The position numbers and the translations under genes were made by a program. A stretch of 64,000 bases of DNA. It comes from an uncultured Psychrobacter sp. GTDB taxonomy: Bacteria; Pseudomonadota; Gammaproteobacteria; Pseudomonadales; Moraxellaceae. The stretch covers positions 124,001-188,000 of the forward strand of contig NZ_CANKZC010000003.1 of assembly GCF_947488565.1 (NCBI RefSeq). The letters are read 5' to 3'. The notes below the pieces were generated by a model, which searched no databases, was not told where the DNA came from, and saw only the letters and a list, made by a program, of their open reading frames with translations. Shown here piece after piece: positions 29,676 to 39,099 of the stretch (its first letter is position 1; each line of letters opens with the position of its first letter).

Positions 29676-30383
29676 TTATCTATCGGTTAAGCGTGCTTGC
29701 TCAGCTTTAATCGCTGCTAACCGTGCCTCTTCACGCTCAATATCAGCACGCAGCTTAAGAATCTGCTGCTTAAGACTGTCTGCTTCTGCTTTTTCGATAG
29801 GGTCAGGTGGGCTGTTGCCTGCTACGTCATTGGCCCAATCACTCACATCGTCAAAAGTACGTTTGGCAGTATGGCGAAAGCTGCCTTTGAGCTGAGATAT
29901 CAGTAATTGCAACTGGCTAGCCATCGGCTTGCCAATAAAAGGTTCGAGCTGTCCTGCAATGTCAGGGTCAAATCCGGCGACCAGCTGTTTGAGCTGCATC
30001 AATACTTTATAGTCACCGTCAATCGGTAGATTGCCTTCAGCGCCGCGTATCAAGTTTAAGAGCTGAGCGGGGTTTTCGACATTAATAGTGCAGTCTGGAC
30101 GGCTATGGCCAATACGCCCCATATCCTTGTTTGCCTGTTGACGCTCATCAGCATCTCGACCAAAGCTTTGCCCGCGTGGCTCAAACACACTATTGGCAGT
30201 AATGGGCTCAAAACGTAGATGCTCATGGTTAAATAAAATATCCACTTGCACCTTGGGCATGACCATATTTAATCGCAGTACTTTACCAGCAAGCGGTGTC
30301 AGGCCAGCTTTAGTGATATCATCACTAGCAATAGCCATATTGATGAGTTTTTCGGCACTTGCCAAAAGTAATACCGTTAGCAT
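29676..30383 (-). CDS. ubiJ: Ubiquinone biosynthesis accessory factor UbiJ (SCP2 domain)
   Basis: UbiJ is a lipid-binding accessory factor of the soluble ubiquinone-biosynthesis complex. The call rests on three points: its position between ubiE and ubiB; a central SCP2-like region (DCTINVENPAQLLNLIRGAEGN, then IDGDYKVLMQLKQLV); and a C-terminal coiled coil rich in Glu/Arg/Ala (residues about 200-235). The ATG at 30383 with GAGAG upstream gives 235 residues; an earlier TTG is less likely. Confidence 0.88.
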   Translation of the reverse strand: MLTVLLLASAEKLINMAIASDDITKAGLTPLAGKVLRLNMVMPKVQVDILFNHEHLRFEPITANSVFEPRGQSFGRDADERQQANKDMGRIGHSRPDCTINVENPAQLLNLIRGAEGNLPIDGDYKVLMQLKQLVAGFDPDIAGQLEPFIGKPMASQLQLLISQLKGSFRHTAKRTFDDVSDWANDVAGNSPPDPIEKAEADSLKQQILKLRADIEREEARLAAIKAEQARLTDR

Positions 30384-30480
30384 AATACTCTCGCATATCA
30401 AAAATAGTTATGGTCATGCTGTAGCGTTGTCAGAATCGTCAGCACTGTTTTGAAGGTTGAACATTATCGAGCAGTCAGCG

Positions 30481-31596
30481 TTATGCCTTAAAGCCTCTAT
30501 GCACGGCAACGATACCAGCTGTCAAATTATGGTAATCACAGTTTTCAAACCCTGCTTGTTCCATCATTTGCTTTAAAGTGTGCTGATTTGGATGCATACG
30601 AATCGACTCTGCTAAGTACTGATAGCTTTCTGAATCATTCGCCACAAGCTTACCCATAAGAGGTAGGGCAGTAAAAGAGTATAAGTCATAAGCTTTAGAT
30701 AATGGCTCAAAAATAGGTTTTGAGAACTCTAAAATTAATAAACGCCCGCCTGGCTTTAATACACGGTACATTGAACGTAGAGCCGCATCTTTGTCAGTGA
30801 CGTTACGTAGACCAAAGCTAATCGTCAATAAGTCAAAACTCTCATCTTCGAAAGGGGCGAGAGTTTCGGCATTGGCAAGGACAAAGTCAACGTTGTTACA
30901 GCCGGCATTAATCAAGCGCTCACGGCCAACTTCTAGCATTGCTGCATTAATGTCTGACAAGACAACATGACCATTGCGACCTACTTCACGGCTAAACACT
31001 TTAGCCAAATCACCTGTACCACCTGCGATATCTAATACGTGTTGACCTGCACGTACGCCGGATAAACTAATAGCAAAACGCTTCCAAAGGCGATGAATAC
31101 CAAAAGACATCAGATCGTTCATGATATCGTATTTTTTGGCAACTGAGGTAAACACATCAGCCACACGCGCTTGCTTTTCAGCTTTGTTGACAGTCTTGTA
31201 ACCAAAATGAGTCTGTTCTGAACCATCAGTATCCAGTGTATGCGGGTTATTGATATCATCACGTTGATTAAAGGCAGCTCGCGGCTTTTGATCGTTTGAG
31301 GTCGGTGCTGAGTGGTTGCTCATTTTATTGTCATTGTATGGCATAGTGGTTTGTTGACCTTGCGGTGTTCCTGTTGGTAAGTCTTGTAGTTGAGTAAAGT
31401 CGCTATTGTTGGTATTTGCAGTACTGGCATTGTTTACTATTGAATTAGGGCTCGGCGTATTAGAAGTAGGGTTTACACGAGCTTGAGCCTTGGCACTAAT
31501 GCTTTCATTATGAGCGATACTATCTTTAACTAGTTTATCTTGAATATGGCTGTTCGTAGTGAACTTGTGATTGGTTTTTTTTAAGTCATTGGTCAT
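30481..31596 (-). CDS. ubiE: Ubiquinone/menaquinone methyltransferase UbiE with long N-terminal extension
   Basis: UbiE C-methylates demethylubiquinol/demethylmenaquinol using S-adenosylmethionine. The catalytic part occupies roughly the last 245 residues: [18 protein letters not shown], the SAM motif [36 protein letters not shown] and [12 protein letters not shown]. Ahead of it lie about 125 residues of Asn/Thr/Ser/Gln-rich low-complexity sequence that is not part of the family. Start 31596 is supported by AGGA seven bases upstream; an open frame extends 15 codons further. First gene of the ubiEJB operon. Confidence 0.93.
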   Translation of the reverse strand: MTNDLKKTNHKFTTNSHIQDKLVKDSIAHNESISAKAQARVNPTSNTPSPNSIVNNASTANTNNSDFTQLQDLPTGTPQGQQTTMPYNDNKMSNHSAPTSNDQKPRAAFNQRDDINNPHTLDTDGSEQTHFGYKTVNKAEKQARVADVFTSVAKKYDIMNDLMSFGIHRLWKRFAISLSGVRAGQHVLDIAGGTGDLAKVFSREVGRNGHVVLSDINAAMLEVGRERLINAGCNNVDFVLANAETLAPFEDESFDLLTISFGLRNVTDKDAALRSMYRVLKPGGRLLILEFSKPIFEPLSKAYDLYSFTALPLMGKLVANDSESYQYLAESIRMHPNQHTLKQMMEQAGFENCDYHNLTAGIVAVHRGFKA

Positions 31597-31677
31597 AGAG
31601 TCGTCCTGTGGCCTATTATAGTGTCTATTTGGCTCTTGCAATTATTCAATCATAATTACTCTTTGTCCAAATGTAAA

Positions 31678-31738
31678 AGCATTTTGCTAGCATTAAATGA
31701 CCAACAGTGATTGATCATTACAATGCGCGCAAAATGCT
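31678..31738. repeat. 10-bp inverted repeat between FFLEELY gene and ubiE
   Basis: AGCATTTTGC (31678-31687) and GCAAAATGCT (31729-31738) are perfect complements separated by 41 bases. It could be a weak terminator for the upstream minus-strand gene or an operator. Confidence 0.45.
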
Positions 31739-31759
31739 CAACTTAGCGACTGTTCAAGA

Positions 31760-32473
31760 CTATGATACAGCAAATACTTCGACGTTGTTGTTACTATCAG
31801 CCTGATGAACTTGATCAATGATCTGCAGTTCACGTTTACAGAATGGTTCAATAAAATCGCTCACACTTTTAAGAGGCTTCATCGCGGTAAAGCCTGCATC
31901 GATAAAGTCGTATAAGGGTTGATAGCCGCGATTATATGCCGTACTTTTGGCAAAAGAGAAGGCCTTACGTAGCATAAAGGAGTTGAGATACTTATCTGTA
32001 CGATAGCAGACATCCTTGAGGTTATTAATCTGTAGACGGCGTTCGTCTGCTTCATCGACCGCACGATAGGCGGCAAGCATGTTTTCTTCATTAACTGCTA
32101 AATCTTGCTCCATTAACCACTGTGCCAAATGCATATCCAGCTCAATTGCCAAAATAGCGGCCTGAACAGCCATAGTGCCAGTCTGTAATACGGACTCTTT
32201 GGCAAGTTTCTCAAGCTTTTTTGCTTTTGGCAGGATGCGTTCTAGCTGCTTGGCCAACAGTTTAAATTCATCACCACCATATAGTTGGGTGAGAAAATAA
32301 TTCGCCATAGGCTTATTCTTTGGCTGCTCAAATAGCTCTGAATGAGTACGCTGAATACGTGCTCGCTGCCATGCTTGTACGTCCTTGAGCTTAGCATCTA
32401 ATGCTTCATCATCGTGATAAGGAAGTGCCCAATAGCGCGTTAAATGCTGTTGTAAATCAGATAAAGCAGACAT
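31760..32473 (-). CDS. FFLEELY-motif protein, function unknown
   Basis: This 237-residue, largely helical protein resembles the family named for an FFLEELY-like motif; here it reads NYFLTQLYGGDEF near residues 58-70. Charged helices (AKKLEKLAKES, DEADERRLQINNLKD) follow. There is no signal peptide or membrane segment. Homologues are known in Acinetobacter and Pseudomonas, but no function is established that I know of. AGGA lies upstream of the start. It precedes ubiE, about 165 bases away, on the same strand. Confidence 0.7.
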   Translation of the reverse strand: MSALSDLQQHLTRYWALPYHDDEALDAKLKDVQAWQRARIQRTHSELFEQPKNKPMANYFLTQLYGGDEFKLLAKQLERILPKAKKLEKLAKESVLQTGTMAVQAAILAIELDMHLAQWLMEQDLAVNEENMLAAYRAVDEADERRLQINNLKDVCYRTDKYLNSFMLRKAFSFAKSTAYNRGYQPLYDFIDAGFTAMKPLKSVSDFIEPFCKRELQIIDQVHQADSNNNVEVFAVS

Positions 32474-32711
32474 AGAAGTTTGTCCTGTATGGTTAGGGAT
32501 AGATGTTTCAATGAAAATGACTTTTATTTAAAAGTTATAAATGTTGGTAAATAGCACCGCTAGCGTAATATATTACCTTAAAAGAATTTAAGTTAGAATA
32601 CAAATGTCAAACTGTTACATAGCACTGTAATTTACTGCTTAAGCAAGTGCTATTATTATAAAAGATTGATAGTTAATAACCTCTTGCATAAAAATAAAAT
32701 GGAACTGACAT

Positions 32712-34367
32712 ATGTCTTATAATAAATCAGATGAGGCACAAAAAGCCACAGGCATTCAAATTGAAAAACAGATGATAGATCAGCGTTTGACTCCCAACCC
32801 TTTAAGTCAGTTTTCATTAGACAAGGATGCACTGAGATTGGCGTTGGTGACGGCGCAATATGCACTACGAGACACACGGCAGCAAACGACATCTCCTACC
32901 CACAAGCCAACCGGACTATTGGTACTCGTCAACGGTATGGAGCAAGCAGGCAAGGGGACGGCGGTCAAACAGCTACGTCAATGGGTTGATCCAAGATTAT
33001 TAAAAGTTGAAGCAACCATTGGTCATCCGCCGCTGGCATATCAGCCTATTTGGCAAGCTCATACTCAAGCCATGCCGCGACATGGCGACGTCATGGTCTA
33101 TTTTGGCAACTGGTATGCTGATCTTTTGTATCATGTGATGCACATGGCGACCACCGCTATGCAGGACGATGAACATCAGGTGCTCCCCATTACCAAATGG
33201 CAAGATTATTTACGGCAAGCCCTGCGCCAGTTGCAAGTATTTGAGCGTGATCTAGCTACAAACCAAACCAAACTACTCAAGTGCTGGTTTCATGTTGAGG
33301 TTGAAACCTTACAAGCACGTCTAAAGGATAAAGAAGCTGATCCCCAGTTTTTGTATCAAATCGATTGGGGTGATAGCGACGTAGTCGCGCAGTTTAATCG
33401 TGTGGCAGCTGAACTATTGAGGCAGCAAGATGACTGGATCGTTATCGATGGCAGCGATAAATCACAAGCAGCAACTGAGTTTTGCCATCAGGTATTACAA
33501 GCGATGCAAGGAGCGCTGGCAAGTAGTATGAGCACACATGCATCTGCCGACCTTAAAAGTGACGTAAGCCTAAGTGACGACGCAAGCCTAAGCGACGATG
33601 ACAGGCAGCCAAACTTTATCTCTGTAGAAAACTTTGTCTCTGTAGATATACCCGAGCAATTAATGGATATTAAGAATCCTGATATCGATAAGTCCGACTA
33701 TCATAAACAACTTGCAAACAAGCAGTCTGAGCTTGCAGAGTTACTACGCGCGCGTAAAGGTCGTCATGTGGTATTTGCCTTTGAGGGAATGGACGCAGCA
33801 GGCAAAGGCGGCGCTATTAAGAGGCTGGTTGCGCCACTCGATCCACGTGAATATCAAATTTATAATATTGGTGCACCGATGTTGTACGAGTTGCAGCATC
33901 CTTATTTATGGCGGTTTTGGACACGTTTGCCAAATGAGCAAACGGATCGTATGAGCCGTATCGCTATTTTTGATCGTACTTGGTATGGACGGGTATTGGT
34001 CGAGCGTGTCGAAGCATTGATAGACGAGTCAGAATGGCAACGCGCTTATGATGAAATCAATCGTTTTGAGGCAGAGCTCATGGCAGCAGGAACGATTGTC
34101 ATAAAGTACTGGCTTGCCATTGATAAAAAAGAGCAGTTGAAACGTTTTGAGGATCGCCGTAAGACGCCGCATAAGCAATACAAGCTCACCGATGATGACT
34201 GGCGTAATCGTGATAAATGGTCAGACTATGTTCAAGCAGCAGCTGATATGCTGGCGCGTACCAATACTACTAGCGCGCCCTGGTGTGTCATCGCCACCAA
34301 CCAAAAGCGTCATGCTCGTTTACAGGTACTAGACCATGCTATTGCACAGCTAAAATCTCACTTATGA
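32712..34367 (+). CDS. pap: Polyphosphate:AMP phosphotransferase (two-domain PPK2, class II)
   Basis: Two PPK2 kinase domains lie in tandem in 551 residues. Domain 1 has the Walker A-like GMEQAGKGTAVKQL near residue 75 and domain 2 has EGMDAAGKGGAIKRL near 360, followed by IFDRTWYGRVLVERVE and the lid KYWLAIDKKEQLKRFEDR. This is the architecture of the enzyme that phosphorylates AMP to ADP with polyphosphate, described in Acinetobacter and Pseudomonas. A polar, Asp/Ser-rich linker joins the domains (about residues 275-315). Domain 1 has diverged from the consensus and is probably structural. A phosphate transporter gene follows, which fits phosphate metabolism. Confidence 0.93.
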   Translation: MSYNKSDEAQKATGIQIEKQMIDQRLTPNPLSQFSLDKDALRLALVTAQYALRDTRQQTTSPTHKPTGLLVLVNGMEQAGKGTAVKQLRQWVDPRLLKVEATIGHPPLAYQPIWQAHTQAMPRHGDVMVYFGNWYADLLYHVMHMATTAMQDDEHQVLPITKWQDYLRQALRQLQVFERDLATNQTKLLKCWFHVEVETLQARLKDKEADPQFLYQIDWGDSDVVAQFNRVAAELLRQQDDWIVIDGSDKSQAATEFCHQVLQAMQGALASSMSTHASADLKSDVSLSDDASLSDDDRQPNFISVENFVSVDIPEQLMDIKNPDIDKSDYHKQLANKQSELAELLRARKGRHVVFAFEGMDAAGKGGAIKRLVAPLDPREYQIYNIGAPMLYELQHPYLWRFWTRLPNEQTDRMSRIAIFDRTWYGRVLVERVEALIDESEWQRAYDEINRFEAELMAAGTIVIKYWLAIDKKEQLKRFEDRRKTPHKQYKLTDDDWRNRDKWSDYVQAAADMLARTNTTSAPWCVIATNQKRHARLQVLDHAIAQLKSHL

Positions 34368-34677
34368 ATGTCAGATATTGTATTGTTTTTTATAGCAAAG
34401 CAATTAATAAGTAGGCATCAAGTTTTTTGGTCAGAATAATTCGTATGTTTTCTTTGACAATTCATTGTGAATATCGATAATAGGACCAACGAAAATTAAA
34501 GGTTTTATCAATTCTATATTTAGCCTAAGTATTAGACTAATAAAAGACAGATTTTAGTGTTTTAGTTACAAATCTTGTAGTATCGTCATGCAATATGTCT
34601 GATTATTTAATATAATAGGCGCGTGATAAAAATGACCAAATAGCATTATTTCAATTACAACTATTATGAATGAACTG

Positions 34678-34730
34678 TTAAGCCGCAAGATGCTTTAATC
34701 GAATGATTTGGCGTGATACTTGCGGCTTAA
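34678..34730. repeat. Perfect 12-bp inverted repeat upstream of the phosphate transporter gene
   Basis: TTAAGCCGCAAG (34678-34689) and CTTGCGGCTTAA (34719-34730) flank 29 bases, about 80 bases before the transporter start. There is no T run, so it is not an obvious terminator. The remainder of the 444-base gap (34368-34811) shows no gene. Confidence 0.75.
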
Positions 34731-34811
34731 TGGTATGATAAACGCGCTACTTTCTATCATACATTCACATCGCAAATATTTTCAATTAGCTTACGCAAGG
34801 CGCATTAATTT

Positions 34812-36419
34812 ATGGGTATTAGCAGCAGTTCTACAGGGTCGACCAAACAAGTTGGCACTATGAGAATCAATTTATTTTTTGCTATTTTACTGATTGCGAT
34901 GACCGGCTATTTTTTATGGTGGGGACTCGATTATACAATGCGTCAACAGACGACGCTATTCATTGTGGCAACCGCTTTTGGTGTCTTTATGGCATTTAAT
35001 ATTGGTGGTAATGATGTCGCCAACTCATTTGGCACTTCAGTCGGTGCTGGTACATTGACTATTCCACAAGCACTGGGTGTGGCAGCGATCTTTGAAGTAT
35101 CAGGTGCGGTGCTGGCAGGCGGCGAGGTTACCGATACTATTCGTAAAGGTATCGTTGACTTAGACGGCTTACCTGTTAGCCCCAACCAGTTTATTTATGT
35201 CATGTTATCTGCGTTAATTGCCGCCGCATTTTGGCTGTTGTTTGCTACGCGTAAAGGTTTGCCAGTTTCCACTACCCACTCTATTATTGGTGGCGTGGTT
35301 GGTGGCTCTATTGTATTGGGTTTTGATTTGGGTGGTAGTGCAAGTGCATTTTCTACCGTTGATTGGGGTACGATAGGGACGATCGCCATTTCTTGGGTAC
35401 TGTCACCATTGTTAGGCGGTGTATTGGCTTACCTACTTTATGGGCAGATTAAGAAAAACATCATTGATTATAATGATAAAGCTGAAGCTCATATCGGTGA
35501 GCTAAAAGCCAGTAAAAAAGTCTTGAAACAAGACCATAAAGAGTTTTTGGACAGTCTATCAGAGTCAGAACAGCTGGCTTATACCTCCGCGATGCTACGC
35601 GATCAAGAGATTTATAAAGATGATGATTGTGTGGTTGAAGACTTAGAAACAGATTATTATAAAGAGCTTTATAAGATTGAGCATGAGCGCAGTAATCTTG
35701 ATACGCTAAAAGCCATTAAGCAGTGGGTACCTATCATTGCTGCCATGGGTGGTACGGTAATGACTTCTCTTGTGGTCTTTAAAGGTCTTAAAAACGTCAA
35801 CAGCAATATGACGACCCTGCAAGGCTTTTTAATCATGGGCATGATAGGGGCGCTGGTTTGGTTGGCTACTTTTATCTATACCAAAAGTATTCGTGGTAAG
35901 CACAAAGAAGATCTTACCAAAGCGACTTTTATCATGTTTAGCTGGATGCAAGTATTTACAGCATCGGCATTTGCCTTTAGTCACGGCTCAAATGACATTG
36001 CCAACGCTGTTGGACCTTTTGCCGCGATTATGGATGTTATTCGTACTAATGAGATCGCTTCACAAGCGGCTGTTCCGCCTGCTGTGATGTTGACTTTTGG
36101 TGTGGCACTTATCGTCGGTCTTTGGTTTATTGGTAAAGAGGTCATTCAGACAGTCGGTACGAATTTGGCAAAAATGCACCCAGCTTCAGGGTTCTCTGCT
36201 GAACTTGCTGCCGCAGCCGTCGTTATGGGTGCATCTACAATGGGATTACCGGTATCGAGTACCCATACATTGGTTGGCGCTGTATTAGGGATTGGTATTG
36301 TTAACCGTGATACCAACTGGTCGCTTATGAAGCCTATTGGTTTGGCTTGGGTAATTACTTTACCAGTGGCGGCAGCACTATCGGCCATCAGCTATCTGAT
36401 CCTCAAGCAAGTTTTCTAG
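34812..36419 (+). CDS. pit: Inorganic phosphate transporter, PiT family
   Basis: This 535-residue membrane protein is a PiT-family transporter, carrying phosphate (often as a metal-phosphate complex) with protons or sodium. Both inverted PiT signatures are present: GGNDVANSFGTSVGAGTLT near residue 65 and SHGSNDIANAVGPFAA near 395, each followed by the VSTTHSIIGG / VSSTHTLVGA partner motif. About ten membrane segments are visible, with a charged cytoplasmic loop at about 215-300. It follows the polyphosphate:AMP phosphotransferase gene. Confidence 0.93.
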   Translation: MGISSSSTGSTKQVGTMRINLFFAILLIAMTGYFLWWGLDYTMRQQTTLFIVATAFGVFMAFNIGGNDVANSFGTSVGAGTLTIPQALGVAAIFEVSGAVLAGGEVTDTIRKGIVDLDGLPVSPNQFIYVMLSALIAAAFWLLFATRKGLPVSTTHSIIGGVVGGSIVLGFDLGGSASAFSTVDWGTIGTIAISWVLSPLLGGVLAYLLYGQIKKNIIDYNDKAEAHIGELKASKKVLKQDHKEFLDSLSESEQLAYTSAMLRDQEIYKDDDCVVEDLETDYYKELYKIEHERSNLDTLKAIKQWVPIIAAMGGTVMTSLVVFKGLKNVNSNMTTLQGFLIMGMIGALVWLATFIYTKSIRGKHKEDLTKATFIMFSWMQVFTASAFAFSHGSNDIANAVGPFAAIMDVIRTNEIASQAAVPPAVMLTFGVALIVGLWFIGKEVIQTVGTNLAKMHPASGFSAELAAAAVVMGASTMGLPVSSTHTLVGAVLGIGIVNRDTNWSLMKPIGLAWVITLPVAAALSAISYLILKQVF

Positions 36420-36440
36420 TTAAGCTGTCGTAAAAACCTA

Positions 36441-36480
36441 AAAAACGCTTATCAACATCGTGCTGATAAGCGTTTTTTTG
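36441..36480 (+). terminator. Terminator after phosphate transporter gene
   Basis: AAAAACGCTTATCA and TGATAAGCGTTTTTTT form a strong stem; it can act on both strands between two convergent genes. Confidence 0.9.
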
Positions 36481-36523
36481 TAGAGGGTTTAAGATTTAAC
36501 ATTAATAAAATAATATTAAAAAA

Positions 36524-38176
36524 CTAAGCAGTACCAAACTGCTGGCGTTTTTTGGCAAAGAAGCGATCTAACCGATCCATAGCATCTTCTAAATCGTGAA
36601 GATTAGGTAAGAACACCACGCGGAAATGATCAGGTGCATCCCAGTTAAAGCCACTCCCTTGTACCATCAATACTTTTTCTTCAAGTAATAGCTCCATCAT
36701 AAACTGCATGTCGTCCTCGATAGGGTAAACGGCAGGATCCATCTTTGGAAAACAATAAAATGCGCCTTGTGGCATAGTACACGAGATACCTTTTATAGCG
36801 TTAAGACGAGAAACAGCCATTTCACGCTGCTTGTATAGACGTCCTTTTTCTGAGGTTAGCTCTTTGATACTCTGATGACCACCCATCGCGGTCTGAATAG
36901 CATATTGCCCAGGTACGTTTGAGCATAAGCGCATGGAGGCCAGCATGTCTAAACCCTCGATAAAGTCGCTGGCATGCTGTTTTTTACCCGAGACCATCAA
37001 CCAGCCAGCGCGAAAACCTGCAACGCGATGCGACTTAGATAGTCCATTGTATGACAAGATAAGCACCTCATCAGACAAAGTGCTCATAGGCGTATGAGCC
37101 ATATCGTCATAGAGTACGCGATCATAAATTTCATCTGCCATGATAACCAAATCATGCTCGATGGCAACTTCGATAATTTGCTTGAGAATTTCGTCTGAAT
37201 AAAGCGCACCCGTTGGGTTGTTAGGATTGATGACGACAATGCCCTTGGTTTTACTAGTAATCTTTGATTTGATGTCTTCAATATCAGGATGCCAATTGTC
37301 GTCTTCATTACAGCGGTAATGCACGGCGGTGCCGCCAGCGAGATTGGTCGCAGCTGTCCATAGTGGATAATCTGGCATCGGAATCAATACCTCATCCCCA
37401 TCATTCATTAGCGCTTGCATGGTCATAACAATCAGCTCAGAGACGCCATTACCCAAATAGACATCACGCACATCTACAGCAGAGAGCAGGCCTTTTGATT
37501 GGTAATATTGTAATACGGCTTTACGTGCTGAAAAGATACCCTGCGAGTCTGAATATCCAGTGGCTTCAGGCAAGTTCATTGCCACGTCACGCAATATTTC
37601 ATGAGGGGCACTAAGTCCAAAAGGCGCAGGGTTACCAATGTTCAACTTTATAATCCGCTGACCTTCCGCTTCCATCTTATTCGCTGTTTGCAGCAACGGC
37701 CCTCGAATGTCATAGCAAACGTTTTGTAATTTAGTAGATTTTTTGAGTGATGTCATAGTATTACTACCTGTATTTATTTTATGTTTTGAGTCTGCTTGGT
37801 GATCTGTCAACTGTAGTACGCTATTAGTTTCTTTACTGACAGGCCTTTCTTGTAGATGAAGAGGCGGTTGGTTGGCTTGGTCGTTTGATAGGTTAGCTGT
37901 TTTATCGTTATTGGCAGCGTTTTGTTTCATAGCTTCTTTTTGTATATCGCCACGAAGTAAATAGCCTTCGCTACATCCTAAAATACGTGCGAGAGTTGGT
38001 AATTTAGAGGAAACAATACCGTTAGTGCCACGCTCCCAATTGGAGATAGCGCCGCGACTAACTTTTGCACCAGCTGCAGTCATCGCTTGGGCCAATTGTT
38101 CGGCAGTAAATCCTTTTTCACGGCGTAGCGCTACTAAGCGTTCAGCTTGTGCCATATTGCTTTTATTATCATTCAT
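36524..38176 (-). CDS. XRE-type helix-turn-helix fused to PLP aminotransferase (AlaA-like)
   Basis: The 550-residue protein has an N-terminal XRE/Cro-type domain at about residues 11-75 (LVALRREKGFTAEQLAQAM, SRGAISNWERGTNG, LARILGCSEGYLLRG), a polar linker to about 142, then a fold-type I aminotransferase. The latter includes RGPLLQTANKME, KLNIGNPAPFG, IVVINPNNPTGALYS, ADEIYDRVLYDD and the PLP lysine at about residue 381 in NGLSKSHRVAGFRAGW, close to alanine aminotransferase AlaA. The fusion suggests an aminotransferase that senses its metabolite or cofactor and regulates genes, possibly its own. It differs from MocR/PdxR regulators, which have a GntR-type domain. Confidence 0.9.
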   Translation of the reverse strand: MNDNKSNMAQAERLVALRREKGFTAEQLAQAMTAAGAKVSRGAISNWERGTNGIVSSKLPTLARILGCSEGYLLRGDIQKEAMKQNAANNDKTANLSNDQANQPPLHLQERPVSKETNSVLQLTDHQADSKHKINTGSNTMTSLKKSTKLQNVCYDIRGPLLQTANKMEAEGQRIIKLNIGNPAPFGLSAPHEILRDVAMNLPEATGYSDSQGIFSARKAVLQYYQSKGLLSAVDVRDVYLGNGVSELIVMTMQALMNDGDEVLIPMPDYPLWTAATNLAGGTAVHYRCNEDDNWHPDIEDIKSKITSKTKGIVVINPNNPTGALYSDEILKQIIEVAIEHDLVIMADEIYDRVLYDDMAHTPMSTLSDEVLILSYNGLSKSHRVAGFRAGWLMVSGKKQHASDFIEGLDMLASMRLCSNVPGQYAIQTAMGGHQSIKELTSEKGRLYKQREMAVSRLNAIKGISCTMPQGAFYCFPKMDPAVYPIEDDMQFMMELLLEEKVLMVQGSGFNWDAPDHFRVVFLPNLHDLEDAMDRLDRFFAKKRQQFGTA

Positions 38177-38220
38177 AGTTGTCTTAGCCTATTATTTTGA
38201 TAAGTTTTATCATTATCTAT

Positions 38221-38237
38221 TGCAAGATATTATTGCA
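38221..38237. promoter_or_regulatory. Palindromic operator candidate 1
   Basis: TGCAA-N7-TTGCA, 45 bases upstream of the fused regulator-aminotransferase start. It matches a second copy at 38275, and a half site (TGCAA) lies at 38251. XRE-family proteins commonly bind such short palindromes as dimers. Confidence 0.6.
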
Positions 38238-38274
38238 TTATCTATATAGATGCAAGTTTTTTAATTATTGTCTT

Positions 38275-38291
38275 TGCAAGTTATTCTTGCA
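38275..38291. promoter_or_regulatory. Palindromic operator candidate 2
   Basis: TGCAA-N7-TTGCA with the same 17-base geometry as the copy at 38221, about 100 bases upstream of the gene. The rest of the gap up to msrB (38292-38564) shows no gene. Confidence 0.6.
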
Positions 38292-38564
38292 TTTGACCAT
38301 GTCAAAGTAATAAGGCTACAGCCAACACGTTGTAGTTAGAGTTTTTGCATCTGATATATTGGTTATCGTAAGTATTAATAAGTAGTGGCTATCGTAGATG
38401 ACATATATATGTAACGGAAATTGTATAGTTACCTTGAATAATCGTTATATAGTCAATAGATAGAAGGTGTTAGATTAGTCTGCCAATGTATTTATAGTAG
38501 GGTAGTGTTTATAACAAAACGCTATATACAGACTAGATAACCCATACTCTAATAAGGATAAATT

Positions 38565-38990
38565 ATGCAAGACAACCAATTAAGCAAAGAAGAAATCAGC
38601 CAATTGACTGAAGCTGACTGGAAAGAGCGTTTAAGTGCTGATGAATACCATGTGATGCGTGAGAAAGGTACAGAGCGCCCATTCACAGGTGTGTACAATG
38701 ATGCGACCGATGATGGCGTTTATCGCTGTAAAGGCTGCGGTGCTAGTTTGTTTGATTCGAGTAGTAAGTTTGATGCTAGCTGCGGTTGGCCAAGTTTTGA
38801 CCAAGGTATTGACAATAGTGCGATTGACGAGCACGTTGACAACTCGCTAGGCATGACTCGCACAGAAGTCACCTGTAGCAATTGCGGTGCTCACTTAGGT
38901 CATGTCTTCCCTGACGGGCCACGTGAGACCACTGGTATGCGCTACTGCATCAACTCGGTCTCTATTGATTTGGATAAGTCCGAAAAGTAA
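38565..38990 (+). CDS. msrB: Peptide methionine-R-sulfoxide reductase
   Basis: MsrB reduces methionine-R-sulfoxide in oxidised proteins. The 141 residues contain the structural zinc sites CKGCG and CSNCG, the substrate-binding SFDQGID/SCGWPSF segment, and the catalytic Cys in [10 protein letters not shown] near the end. The start follows AAGGATAAATT. A glutathione peroxidase gene follows 109 bases later, making a small antioxidant pair. Confidence 0.96.
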   Translation: MQDNQLSKEEISQLTEADWKERLSADEYHVMREKGTERPFTGVYNDATDDGVYRCKGCGASLFDSSSKFDASCGWPSFDQGIDNSAIDEHVDNSLGMTRTEVTCSNCGAHLGHVFPDGPRETTGMRYCINSVSIDLDKSEK

Positions 38991-39018
38991 GTCATGTAAA
39001 TGATTTTAGAGGTGTGAG

Positions 39019-39045
39019 AAGGAAGTACTTGGTGCTTCCTTTTCA
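39019..39045 (+). terminator. Weak terminator-like hairpin between msrB and the peroxidase gene
   Basis: AAGGAAG and CTTCCTT with a nine-base loop, followed by TTC. Only modest strength is expected. Confidence 0.45.
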
Positions 39046-39099
39046 ATAGTATTTGCTTGAATGCTCAAAAAAATAAAAACCTCAATTTAAGGATGAATA

